From: Pedobacter rhizosphaerae
GTDB taxonomy: Bacteria > Bacteroidota > Bacteroidia > Sphingobacteriales > Sphingobacteriaceae
NCBI RefSeq assembly: GCF_900111155.1
Contig: NZ_FOGG01000040.1
Location: 10,031 to 43,911 of the forward strand
Length of the DNA: 33,881 nt
Direction: 5' to 3'
In this document: positions 1 to 7,100 of the stretch, in pieces
Layout: the number at the start of each line of letters is the position of its first letter
Numbering within the stretch: position 1 is the first letter of the stretch
Translations under genes and position numbers: made by a program
The notes under the pieces: generated by a model
What the model saw: only the letters and a program-made list of their open reading frames with translations
What the model was told of the DNA's origin: nothing
Databases searched by the model: none

Positions 1-45
1 CAATTAAACAATAATTCACCTACACATCTCCCCAACTCAGCTCTC

Positions 46-1068
46 TTACAAATGTAATATTATTTCAATCGCACGATCTATCATCGCGGGTGTCAAATTT
101 AAATGGGTAACCAACCTTATTGTATTTGCGCTTGTGGTGTTGCATAACAATCCTTTCTCTTTAAAGTGATGAACAATCTTTTGTGCCTGCCCTGTTCCTA
201 CTTCGAATACGACAATATTGGTTTCTACACGCATAACAGACTTTACATATTTACTTTTTGCTAAGGCTTCCGCCAATGCTTTTGCGTGATCATGATCTTC
301 TTTTAGCCTTACTACGTGATGATCTAAGGCATAAATACCAGCAGCAGCCAGAAAACCTGCCTGACGCATCCCTCCGCCAAAGGCCTTTCTTATTTTCCTG
401 GCTTTCTTGATGGTTTCTTTACTTCCCAGCAAAACGGAGCCTACGGGAGCGCCCAAACCTTTAGATAAGCAGACAGAGATCCCATCAAAGTACTGACCAT
501 AATCTATCGCTTTATCTCCTGTAGCCACCAGCGCATTAAAGATCCTCGCGCCATCCAGGTGCAGTTTTAATCCTTTAATATTACATAAATGATGAATAGG
601 TGCTATTTGTGCCAGCGTGTAGCAACTCCCACCACCTTTATTTACCGTATTTTCTAAAACCACCAAACTCGAATTAGGATAATGAATATTGTCTTCATTA
701 ATTTCGGGTTCAATCAATTCCGGCGTTAAGATTCCCCGCTCTCCGTACAACAACCTAACCGAGGCTGCAGAATGATAAGCAATTCCGCCAATTTCATACC
801 GGTAAACATGTGCCGTTTGGTCGCAGATTACCTCATCCATCGGTTGGGTAAAGCATTTGATTCCGATTTGGTTGGTCATGGTTCCCGACGGGCAGAAAAG
901 ACCGGCCTCCATATTAAAAGTAGCAGCTAATTTTCGCTCCAATGCTATCACAGTTTCATCCTCACCAAAAACATCATCACCAACTTTTGCCATCATCATC
1001 GCCTCCAGCATTCCAGGAGTAGGCTTGGTTACGGTATCACTTCTAAAGTCTAAAATAGGGTTATTCAT
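46..1068 (-). CDS. ltaE: Low-specificity L-threonine aldolase
   Basis: PLP-dependent enzyme of fold type I that cleaves L-threonine or L-allo-threonine to glycine and acetaldehyde in the cytoplasm. The 340-residue protein has the usual family length. It begins with the family hallmark FRSDTVTKPTPGM (residues 8-20), has the LDGAR motif (171-175) whose Asp contacts the PLP ring nitrogen, and has the probable Schiff-base lysine K203 in CLSKGLGAPVGS. The ATG start fits the conserved N-terminus. The gene is divergent from the sugar kinase on the plus strand. The palindrome at 1168-1182 lies about 100 bp upstream of its start and could serve either gene. Family assignment is firm; threonine versus allo-threonine preference cannot be read from sequence. 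Confidence 0.95.
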   Translation of the reverse strand: MNNPILDFRSDTVTKPTPGMLEAMMMAKVGDDVFGEDETVIALERKLAATFNMEAGLFCPSGTMTNQIGIKCFTQPMDEVICDQTAHVYRYEIGGIAYHSAASVRLLYGERGILTPELIEPEINEDNIHYPNSSLVVLENTVNKGGGSCYTLAQIAPIHHLCNIKGLKLHLDGARIFNALVATGDKAIDYGQYFDGISVCLSKGLGAPVGSVLLGSKETIKKARKIRKAFGGGMRQAGFLAAAGIYALDHHVVRLKEDHDHAKALAEALAKSKYVKSVMRVETNIVVFEVGTGQAQKIVHHFKEKGLLCNTTSANTIRLVTHLNLTPAMIDRAIEIILHL

Positions 1069-1167
1069 CTGCTTATCGATTGTAAAATTTTTATAGGTTT
1101 AAAAAAAAGACTAATGCCCTTTCTGGTCTAATTTTAAGGTTTTTGGGCATATCTAGCCCCATATATA

Positions 1168-1182
1168 GTGTATTTTTTACAC
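1168..1182. promoter_or_regulatory. Palindromic operator-like site GTGTA-N5-TACAC (site 1)
   Basis: A perfect inverted repeat, GTGTA-TTTTT-TACAC, lies in the divergent region between the threonine aldolase and the sugar kinase. The same arms and spacing recur at 3266-3280 and 6526-6540. Read on the minus strand, it is followed at once by TATATATG, which resembles a -7 box pointing toward the aldolase. On the plus strand it is about 105 bp upstream of the kinase start. Which gene it controls is therefore open. Confidence 0.6.
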
Positions 1183-1287
1183 ACTTGATTTTATAAGATA
1201 ACAAATTGTTAAAAAATTATTAAAAAAAAAGATACAAAATATAAGAGTTTTTATACTTTTATCGTGCTAAAACCAAAAATAAATAAA

Positions 1288-2148
1288 ATGATAGTAATTG
1301 CAGACGGTGGGTCAACCAAAACAAATTGGTGCTTGATTAACGAGGCCGGCAGAAAAATTTACTTTAACACTGAAGGTTACAATCCGTATTTTTCCAAAAC
1401 AGAATACATTGTAAAATCATTGAACGAAACTCTTCCAGACCACTTGGAAAAAGAAAAATTAACCGGAGTATATTACTATGGTGCCGGATGTTCAACGCCA
1501 GCGAACAAGAAGATTGTTGCTGATGCGATGGTTCAGGTATTCACCAATGCAGAAATATTTGTAGGCCACGATTTGTTGGCATCTTGCAGAGCTTTACTAG
1601 GTAACGAGCCTGGTTTTGCTGCAATTTTAGGTACAGGAACAAACTCTTGTCTTTATGACGGAAATGATATTACTTTAAACATCGATTCTTTAGGTTACTT
1701 CTTAGGTGATGAAGGTAGTGGTTCTTTTATCGGAAAACGCATTCTAAGCGATTACATGAAAGGTTATATGCCTAAAGGTTTAAGAGAAGCTTTTTATGAT
1801 AACTATGCTTTAACTAACGAAGATATTTTTGATAACATTTACAACAAACCGCTTCCAAATCGTTTCTGCGCAAGCTTTAGTAAATTTTTATACGATTTTA
1901 AAGATAACTACGAAGACTATGCATTTGCAACGATTGACTATGCTTTTACGGCATTCTTCGAAGCATTGGTTATCCATTATCCAAACTATAAAGACCATAA
2001 ATTAAATTGCGTAGGTTCTGTAGGTTACAGCTTCCGCGACATTTTGAGTATTGTGGCTGATCGTTATGAAATGGGTGTTGGAAAAATCATCCGCTCACCT
2101 ATAGATGATTTGGTTCATTACCACCTGGAACTAGCGCCTAAGGGATAG
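1288..2148 (+). CDS. BadF/BadG/BcrA/BcrD-type sugar kinase (N-acetylglucosamine kinase-like)
   Basis: Predicted ATP-dependent kinase of the ASKHA superfamily, 286 residues, related to N-acetylglucosamine kinase; the probable role is phosphorylating an amino sugar in the cytoplasm. The phosphate-1 loop IADGGSTKTNW is at residues 4-14, the HDL motif with the likely catalytic Asp is near residue 94, the second phosphate loop ILGTGTNS follows, and the glycine-rich GDEGSGSFIGK completes the site. I chose ATG 1288, not the GTG at 1264, because it puts the phosphate-1 loop at the very N-terminus as in the paralogue at 4292 and follows an A-rich stretch. TATACTTT at 1252-1259 may be the -7 box. A strong terminator follows at 2191. 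The sugar specificity is not determinable here. Confidence 0.85.
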   Translation: MIVIADGGSTKTNWCLINEAGRKIYFNTEGYNPYFSKTEYIVKSLNETLPDHLEKEKLTGVYYYGAGCSTPANKKIVADAMVQVFTNAEIFVGHDLLASCRALLGNEPGFAAILGTGTNSCLYDGNDITLNIDSLGYFLGDEGSGSFIGKRILSDYMKGYMPKGLREAFYDNYALTNEDIFDNIYNKPLPNRFCASFSKFLYDFKDNYEDYAFATIDYAFTAFFEALVIHYPNYKDHKLNCVGSVGYSFRDILSIVADRYEMGVGKIIRSPIDDLVHYHLELAPKG

Positions 2149-2190
2149 TCTTTTAGTCTTTAGTCCTGAGTCTGGATTTCAATATAGCAA

Positions 2191-2226
2191 CAAAGCCCGA
2201 TTTTATCTCTCGGGCTTTGTTGTTTA
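2191..2226 (+). terminator. Intrinsic terminator after the sugar kinase
   Basis: Perfect 10-bp stem CAAAGCCCGA (2191-2200) / TCGGGCTTTG (2210-2219), nine-base loop, followed by TTGTTT. It lies 42 bp after the kinase stop codon. Confidence 0.85.
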
Positions 2227-2241
2227 ATTATGTTTCGTTAA

Positions 2242-2361
2242 CCCATGGTTCGTGGCCCACGAACCATTATCAATGATTTGAAACAGTCTTCAGTCCGGAG
2301 TCTGAATTTCGAGACAATATTCGTTGAGCCCATCTTTCGTGGCTCACGAACCATTATCAAT
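2242..2361. repeat. Two copies of a palindromic intergenic repeat
   Basis: The stretch 2149-2499 carries no gene. Apart from the two terminators it holds a duplicated element. Copy 1 has an 11-bp perfect inverted repeat ATGGTTCGTGG-c-CCACGAACCAT (2245-2267). Copy 2 (about 2328-2361) has a shorter TTCGTG/CACGAA palindrome, and both end in ACGAACCATTATCAAT. Each copy is preceded by a related AGTC-rich phrase (about 2150-2180 and 2286-2310). This resembles a REP-like dispersed repeat; whether other copies exist elsewhere in the genome cannot be seen. Confidence 0.6.
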
Positions 2362-2425
2362 TTTATTTTGCAGTGAGAAACTTGATGAATGAACTAATGA
2401 CGAATGAACAAATGAACTCATTAAT

Positions 2426-2457
2426 AAAAAAGCCTGATTTGAATATCAAACCAGGCT
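2426..2457 (-). terminator. Intrinsic terminator of the Nudix regulator
   Basis: On the minus strand, AGCCTG-g-TTTGA / TCAAA-t-CAGGCT forms a long stem (2431-2457) followed by a run of T (2426-2430). It lies 42 bp after the regulator's stop codon. Confidence 0.8.
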
Positions 2458-2499
2458 ATCTCGCAATAAGCTTTATACTTTCTATTTTACACTTTTAAC

Positions 2500-3189
2500 T
2501 TAAAAAGATATTTCCTTACCAAATAACTTGGCGTATTTGCGTTTATCGAATTTATAGAGTGTAGCTGCGCGATAAGACACCCCTTTTTGTTTTTCATCGA
2601 GTTCTTTAAGCACGCCAAAACTTACAATTTTCTTCCTAAAATTTCTTTTATCGAGCTTTTTACCCAAAACCAACTCATAAACATGTTGCAGCTGTGTGAG
2701 GGTAAATTTCTCTGGCAACAGTTCAAAAGCAATGGGCTGATGTTTAATCCGGCGTTTAATTTTCTCTAAACCCTTATCGTAAATCTTCTGGTGATCGAAG
2801 GCCAATTTTGGCAAATCAGTTATAGGTAACCAGTTTGCTCGTTTAGCATAATTACTGATCGGGCGAAGCTCCTTATCGCCACCTAAACGGATCAAAGCAT
2901 AATAAGCCAAAGTAATTACGCGACCTTGAGGGTGCCTGTTTGGATCACCAAAAGCATAATACTGTTCCATATAAATACCGCGTAAACCGGTAAGTTCATA
3001 CAAGATACGGGAGGCCGACTGATCTAAACTTTCATCAGGACCAACGATATTACCGGGCAGTGCCCACCAGTCTTTAAATGGTTCTTCATTCCTTTCAATA
3101 AGTAGGATTTTTAGTTCCTTACCATCAAATCCAAACAAAACGCAATCTATCGAGAATACTGAATCTAAATGAGGTAAAATTTGTTCCAA
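2500..3189 (-). CDS. Nudix-domain transcriptional regulator, NrtR-like
   Basis: The 229-residue protein has an N-terminal Nudix fold (about 10-140) and a C-terminal winged helix (about 155-225) with the NrtR-type phrase FTLTQLQHVYE and KLDKRNFRKKI. The Nudix box is degraded: where the family has REUxEExGU, this protein has RILYELTGL, losing two of the three metal-binding glutamates. It therefore probably senses a nucleotide-sugar-like or other phosphorylated ligand and does not hydrolyse it, as in NrtR/AraR-type regulators. It is divergent from pfkA with a palindrome between them (3266-3280), so it is the best candidate for the protein that binds GTGTA-N5-TACAC; that is inference. TACCTTTA (minus strand, about 3215-3222) is a possible -7 box. 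Confidence 0.87.
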   Translation of the reverse strand: MEQILPHLDSVFSIDCVLFGFDGKELKILLIERNEEPFKDWWALPGNIVGPDESLDQSASRILYELTGLRGIYMEQYYAFGDPNRHPQGRVITLAYYALIRLGGDKELRPISNYAKRANWLPITDLPKLAFDHQKIYDKGLEKIKRRIKHQPIAFELLPEKFTLTQLQHVYELVLGKKLDKRNFRKKIVSFGVLKELDEKQKGVSYRAATLYKFDKRKYAKLFGKEISF

Positions 3190-3265
3190 GGCAAAATTTA
3201 GTTATTTTAAGCTGATAAAGGTATGACTTTCAATATTAAGTAAAAAAAATAAAAAAAATTACTTA

Positions 3266-3280
3266 GTGTAAAAATTACAC
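3266..3280. promoter_or_regulatory. Palindromic operator-like site GTGTA-N5-TACAC (site 2, pfkA)
   Basis: Perfect arms GTGTA-AAAAT-TACAC, 20 bp before the pfkA start and 76 bp upstream of the Nudix regulator start. It sits two bases upstream of the presumed pfkA -7 box, so a bound protein would overlap the promoter. Confidence 0.65.
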
Positions 3281-3282
3281 AC

Positions 3283-3290
3283 TATATTCG
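3283..3290 (+). promoter_or_regulatory. Candidate -7 box of the pfkA operon
   Basis: TATATTCG matches the Bacteroidota -7 consensus TAnnTTTG at all fixed positions but one. It ends only 10 bp before the ATG at 3301, so a transcript starting 5-7 bases downstream would have a leader of only a few bases. Confidence 0.5.
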
Positions 3291-3300
3291 TACTATAAAG

Positions 3301-4287
3301 ATGAAGCCAAATATTAAAAATATAGCTGTATTAACTTCTGGAGGCGATGCCCCTGGAATGAATGCTGCAATCAGAGCTGTTGTTCGTACTGGAATTTACC
3401 ATGGCATTAACATGTTTGGTGTGATGCAAGGTTATCAGGGACTGATCAACGATAATATAAAACCAATGGACGCCCGTTCTGTAAGTAATATTTTACACTT
3501 GGGCGGAACCATTCTAAAAACAGCCCGTTGTTTAGATTTTAAAACCGACGAGGGACAGCAGATTGCTTACGAAAATTTAAAGAAAAACGACATTGATGGC
3601 CTTGTGGTTATTGGTGGAGATGGTACCTTTACTGGTGCTAAACGTTTTTCAGAAAGCTTTGGGGTAAAAGTGATTGGTATCCCTGGTACCATTGACAACG
3701 ACCTGGTTGGTTCTGACTTTACCTTAGGTTACGATACGGCCATTAATACCGTAATTGATGCCATAGATAAAATTAGAGATACCGCAGATGCACACGACCG
3801 TTTGTTCTTTATAGAAGTGATGGGCCGCGATTCTGGTTGTATTGCTTTGAGAAGTTCGATAGCGAGTGGAGCAGAGGCTGTTTTATTGCCTGAGCGTGAA
3901 ACCAGCGTTAATGAGTTAATCGATAAACTAGCCTTAGGAGCAGCTACAAAGAAATCGTCGAGCATTGTAATTGTAGCCGAAGGCCACAAACAGGGCGGTG
4001 CTTATGACATTGCCAAGAAAGTAAAAGAAACCTTTGATCATTACGATACTAAGGTTACGATATTAGGACACTTACAACGTGGTGGAAGCCCAAGCAGTTT
4101 CGACCGTATTTTAGGTAGCCGTTTAGGCTTTGCAGCTGTAAATGCCCTGATTGCAGGAGAAACAGAAATGATGGTTGGACTACATGGAAACGAGATTAAA
4201 CTAACCAGTATTAAGGAAGCCTTAACGGCCCATTCGTTTAAACTGGAACCAGATTTAATGGAAATGACCGAAGTACTATCTATATAA
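3301..4287 (+). CDS. pfkA: ATP-dependent 6-phosphofructokinase
   Basis: Committing step of glycolysis: fructose 6-phosphate plus ATP to fructose 1,6-bisphosphate. The 328-residue length is normal for the bacterial PfkA type. Visible motifs are LTSGGDAPGMN (11-21), IGGDGTFTGA (104-113), PGTIDND (128-134) with the catalytic base D132, and MGRDSG (174-179). GGDGT, in place of the GGDDT of pyrophosphate-dependent enzymes, indicates ATP as phosphoryl donor. It is the first gene of a tight operon: four bases to the degenerate kinase, which lies six bases before gapA. An operator-like palindrome and -7 box lie immediately upstream, divergent from the Nudix regulator. Confidence 0.97.
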   Translation: MKPNIKNIAVLTSGGDAPGMNAAIRAVVRTGIYHGINMFGVMQGYQGLINDNIKPMDARSVSNILHLGGTILKTARCLDFKTDEGQQIAYENLKKNDIDGLVVIGGDGTFTGAKRFSESFGVKVIGIPGTIDNDLVGSDFTLGYDTAINTVIDAIDKIRDTADAHDRLFFIEVMGRDSGCIALRSSIASGAEAVLLPERETSVNELIDKLALGAATKKSSSIVIVAEGHKQGGAYDIAKKVKETFDHYDTKVTILGHLQRGGSPSSFDRILGSRLGFAAVNALIAGETEMMVGLHGNEIKLTSIKEALTAHSFKLEPDLMEMTEVLSI

Positions 4288-4291
4288 GGAT

Positions 4292-5134
4292 ATGATAGCG
4301 GTTGTTTATAGCGGATCGAGAACAGCATTTTGGAAATTAACTCAAAATGGACAAGTTGTAGCACATTGCAACACAGCGGGTATCAACCCTTGCTTTGTTG
4401 ACCCGAAAACGGTACTTCAAATTCTGAACAAGAAAATTGTTCTGGTAAACAATGCAGAAAATATAAAGAAAATTTATTTCTTTGCAGCCGGAGCCACATC
4501 TGCAGATAGAAAAGAAGAATTAGCGGAAACGCTTTCCTCTTTCTTTAGGTACAGTAAAGTGGTGGTAGAGAATGATCTATTTGGTGCCGCCAAGGCAGCT
4601 TGTTATGATAAACCAGGTATTGTTGGTATGTTAGGTAGTGGTTCACACTGTGCCTACTTTGACGGCAAAAAGCCAGAGAAAAACAACTTTGGCCTTGGAT
4701 ATATCCTTGGAGATGAAGGCTCTTCGAACTATTTCGGCAAGATGCTTTTAAAAAGCTTTTTGAGTAAAAAGTTACCAAAAGATCTGGAAACCAAATTAGT
4801 AAGAAACTATAATCTAGAACGCCCTCAGGTTTTAGAAAGAATTTACAACAAGCCACAGGCCAACATTTTTTTAACTTCTTTCTTTGATTTTATTACCCAG
4901 AACATGAAGCATGAGTTTATCATGAAAATGATTGACGATGGCTTAGAAAAATATTTTCAACTATATGTGCTTCCTACAGTGGAAAAACATCCGGGCGAAG
5001 AATTGCATTTTGTAGGTAAAGTAGCTGCCGAACTCGAAGAAAGGCTTCAATTAACCGCACAAAGGCACCAATTAATGATTAAAACCATTATAAAAGAACC
5101 AATACTAAATTTATTAAAACATTACACAAATTAA
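4292..5134 (+). CDS. Degenerate BadF-family kinase homologue in the pfkA-gapA operon
   Basis: This 280-residue protein is clearly homologous along its length to the BadF-type kinase at 1288: NTAGINPCF matches NTEGYNPYF, LGYILGDEGSSNYFGK matches LGYFLGDEGSGSFIGK, and ERIYNKPQANIF matches DNIYNKPLPNRF. Its phosphate-1 loop is lost, however: IADGGSTKTNW in the paralogue reads VVYSGSRTAFW here, with the key Asp, Lys and Thr gone. The NDL motif with the presumed catalytic Asp remains, and the second phosphate loop reads GSGSHC. It may be an inactive sugar sensor or a kinase with altered chemistry. Coupling to pfkA (4 bp, with AAGGA just before ATG) and to gapA (6 bp) points to a role linked to glycolysis. 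Confidence 0.8.
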   Translation: MIAVVYSGSRTAFWKLTQNGQVVAHCNTAGINPCFVDPKTVLQILNKKIVLVNNAENIKKIYFFAAGATSADRKEELAETLSSFFRYSKVVVENDLFGAAKAACYDKPGIVGMLGSGSHCAYFDGKKPEKNNFGLGYILGDEGSSNYFGKMLLKSFLSKKLPKDLETKLVRNYNLERPQVLERIYNKPQANIFLTSFFDFITQNMKHEFIMKMIDDGLEKYFQLYVLPTVEKHPGEELHFVGKVAAELEERLQLTAQRHQLMIKTIIKEPILNLLKHYTN

Positions 5135-5140
5135 CAAACA

Positions 5141-6142
5141 ATGAGCAAAATTGGAATAAACGGCTTTGGCCGTATTGGCAGACTGGTTTTCAGAGCTGCT
5201 TTGAAAAGAGGATTAGATATTGTAGCTATTAACGATTTAATTGAGCCAGATTACATGGCTTATATGTTAAAATATGATACTACCCACGGCAAATTCGATG
5301 GAACAATTGAAGTTGTTGACGGTAATTTAGTAGTAAATGGAAAAACAATCCGCGTTACTGCAGAAAGAAACCCTGCCGACCTTAAATGGGATGCTGTAGG
5401 TGTTGAAGTAGTAATCGAATCAACTGGTTTATTCTTAACGCGTGCTGACGCTGAGAAACACATCGCTGCTGGTGCTAAGAAAGTAGTTTTCTCTGCTCCT
5501 GCTAAAGATAGCGACATCCCTACTTATGTAATGGGTGTTAACCACGATAAATTAACTGCAGATCAAACTATAGTTTCTAATGCATCTTGTACTACTAACT
5601 GTTTAGCACCTATTGCTAAAGTATTAAACGATAACTTCGGTATTGTTGAAGGTTTAATGAGTACAATCCACGCAGTAACTGCAACTCAAAAAACGGTTGA
5701 TGGTCCTTCGGCTAAAGACTGGAGAGGTGGTCGTGGTGGTTTCTCTAACATCATCCCTTCATCAACTGGTGCTGCTAAAGCAGTAGGTATGGTACTTCCT
5801 GAATTAAAAGGAAAATTAACTGGTATGTCATTCCGCGTTCCTGTAGCTGACGTTTCTGTAGTTGATTTAACTGCACGTTTAGAAAAACCTGCTACTTATG
5901 AGCAAATCAAAGCGGCTATGAAAGCTGCTTCTGAAGGCGAATTAAAAGGCGTATTGGCTTATACTGAAGACGAAGTTGTTTCTTCTGATTTCATCGGAGA
6001 TGATCACGCTTCTATCTTTGATGCAAAAGCAGGTATCTCTTTAAATGATAATTTCGTTAAAGTTGTATCTTGGTACGATAACGAGTGGGGATATTCTTCA
6101 GCTTTAGCTAAATTTGTTGAATATTACGGAAATTTAAAATAA
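5141..6142 (+). CDS. gapA: Glyceraldehyde-3-phosphate dehydrogenase (type I)
   Basis: NAD-dependent phosphorylating GAPDH of glycolysis, 333 residues, complete. The Rossmann motif INGFGRIGR (5-13) and the Asp of INDL (about 32) fit NAD binding. The catalytic Cys150 is in the invariant SNASCTTNC motif. The C-terminal WYDNEWGYS phrase is intact. It is the last gene of the pfkA operon and is closed by a strong terminator at 6183. Its third codon positions are markedly more uniform (many GCT, GGT, TTA) than those of neighbouring genes, as expected for a highly expressed gene. Confidence 0.98.
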   Translation: MSKIGINGFGRIGRLVFRAALKRGLDIVAINDLIEPDYMAYMLKYDTTHGKFDGTIEVVDGNLVVNGKTIRVTAERNPADLKWDAVGVEVVIESTGLFLTRADAEKHIAAGAKKVVFSAPAKDSDIPTYVMGVNHDKLTADQTIVSNASCTTNCLAPIAKVLNDNFGIVEGLMSTIHAVTATQKTVDGPSAKDWRGGRGGFSNIIPSSTGAAKAVGMVLPELKGKLTGMSFRVPVADVSVVDLTARLEKPATYEQIKAAMKAASEGELKGVLAYTEDEVVSSDFIGDDHASIFDAKAGISLNDNFVKVVSWYDNEWGYSSALAKFVEYYGNLK

Positions 6143-6182
6143 GAACACGGTTTTAAGACCCATTTTTTATAAAAACACCAAA

Positions 6183-6208
6183 AAGGACTTCATTCGAAGT
6201 CCTTTTTT
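6183..6208 (+). terminator. Intrinsic terminator of the pfkA-gapA operon
   Basis: Perfect 9-bp stem AAGGACTTC (6183-6191) / GAAGTCCTT (6196-6204), four-base loop, six-T tail, 40 bp after the gapA stop. Confidence 0.9.
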
Positions 6209-6433
6209 ATTTGTGAAAGTTTTTTTCACTAATGAACTAGCACAAGATTTAACATCAATTTAACATTAAAAAATATTTTTATCATCAAAAAAGCGGTTTT
6301 ATCTTAACAAAAATCCTAAATAATATGATTTTTAACACCAATTAAGTTAAAAAACTCATTTACCCCCAAAAAATTGGAATATTTCGTACTATATTTTGAC
6401 AATATTTAACAATAACATGAAAAATATTTATTC

Positions 6434-6441
6434 TATATTTG
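6434..6441 (+). promoter_or_regulatory. Candidate -7 box upstream of the sRNA region
   Basis: TATATTTG is a perfect match to TAnnTTTG in an otherwise featureless AT-rich stretch (6209-6525). No -33 element at the usual distance was evident. It could start a longer version of the RNA at 6568. Confidence 0.4.
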
Positions 6442-6525
6442 CAGCATAGGTTGTTTTTATCCTGAAAGGTTCAGAAAAAACATAGTTCTTAAAAAATGAC
6501 AAAAAAAATACTTAAAAATTTCTTA

Positions 6526-6540
6526 GTGTATTTTTTACAC
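6526..6540. promoter_or_regulatory. Palindromic operator-like site GTGTA-N5-TACAC (site 3, sRNA)
   Basis: GTGTA-TTTTT-TACAC, same arms and spacing as sites 1 and 2. It shares the longer flank CTTAGTGTA with site 2 and covers the -33 region of the promoter at 6556. Confidence 0.65.
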
Positions 6541-6555
6541 TATCATTTTTTTTCC

Positions 6556-6563
6556 TATATTTG
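6556..6563 (+). promoter_or_regulatory. -7 box of the candidate sRNA
   Basis: TATATTTG, a perfect Bacteroidota -7 box, 15 bp after the operator-like palindrome. The expected start point (about 6568-6570) coincides with the 5' edge of a 9-bp hairpin. Confidence 0.65.
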
Positions 6564-6567
6564 TAGA

Positions 6568-6730
6568 GTAATAAACGGAACGATGTTTATTACCAATTAA
6601 AAAGATAAATCATTTCCCGGATAGGCTTTAAGTTTAGAAAGGAGATTAAAGACAAAGCCTGGCTCATAACAGGTTTATATTTGGTTAGAAAAAAGAGATA
6701 CGTCTGGATGGAGTATCTCTTTTGTTTTTT
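6568..6730 (+). ncRNA. Candidate free-standing small RNA under the pfkA-type operator
   Basis: A stretch of about 160 nt has its own promoter and terminator but no sensible reading frame. Hairpin 1 is GTAATAAAC (6568-6576) / GTTTATTAC (6585-6593). Hairpin 2 is AGGCTTT (6623-6629) / AAAGCCT (6654-6660), with a purine-rich loop containing AGAAAGGAG. A small CCTG/CAGG helix may follow. The 3' end is an 11-bp stem, AAAAGAGATAC (6691-6701) / GTATCTCTTTT (6713-6723), with a T-rich tail. The next plus-strand gene is over 1 kb away, so this is not a leader of a neighbouring gene. I do not recognise it as a known RNA family. The shared palindrome suggests co-regulation with pfkA. Confidence 0.6.
6691..6730 (+). 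terminator. Intrinsic terminator of the candidate sRNA
   Basis: Eleven-bp perfect stem (6691-6701 with 6713-6723), eleven-base loop, then TGTTTTTT. Confidence 0.8.
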
Positions 6731-6798
6731 AGGGGATTTTTAATTCAGAAAGAATCATCAACTAAGAGGTAAATTCGAAAACCCAGGAATTAAGGCAA

Positions 6799-7038
6799 CT
6801 ACCAAATCTGCCACCACGGCTTACGAACTCTTACCAGTGTTTCCTGAGCTACAGTTATTCCATTTAAAGTACTTGAATTAATATCACGTAAAGAATTATC
6901 GAGCCACAACTCATACCAGTCAAGAAAAGCTATCCTGCCTAAATTACCTAACTCACACGAGGGATAAATCCCGTGATAATCAGACCGATCATCAGTCCAG
7001 ATATTCCCGAATTCTTGCCCATTAACAACTAAGTTCAA
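6799..7038 (-). pseudogene. C-terminal remnant of a SUKH/SMI1-KNR4-like protein
   Basis: About 79 residues remain. The phrases GNIWTDDRSDYHGIYP and AFLDWYELWLDNSL resemble the C-terminal end of SMI1/KNR4 (SUKH) proteins, where a tryptophan/aspartate-rich strand is followed by FLxWYExWLD. Many of these are immunity proteins for polymorphic toxins. No ATG is available: the frame opens after an in-frame TGA near 7042 and could only start at a TTG. The expected N-terminal two thirds are absent from the 60 bp up to the DeoR gene. It is therefore probably a truncated relic. Family assignment rests on motif memory and is moderate. Confidence 0.5.
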
Positions 7039-7100
7039 ACTTCATTGGAGGATACGTTGTTTTAAATGTGATTTAGGCAGAAATTATTGCGCAAATATCG

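Noticed and set aside
1113..1150. ATGCCC/GGGCAT pairing in the aldolase leader as a riboswitch
   Set aside because: Only six bases pair across a long AT-rich loop and no conserved core of a known riboswitch is visible.
1264..1287. GTG start for the sugar kinase
   Set aside because: It adds residues ahead of the phosphate-1 loop that the family and the paralogue lack, and it lies at or before the predicted transcription start.
6568..6730. 6S RNA or a leader with a short peptide
   Set aside because: The 5' and 3' ends do not pair into the long 6S rod, the only ATG gives a five-residue frame, and no plus-strand gene follows within 1 kb.
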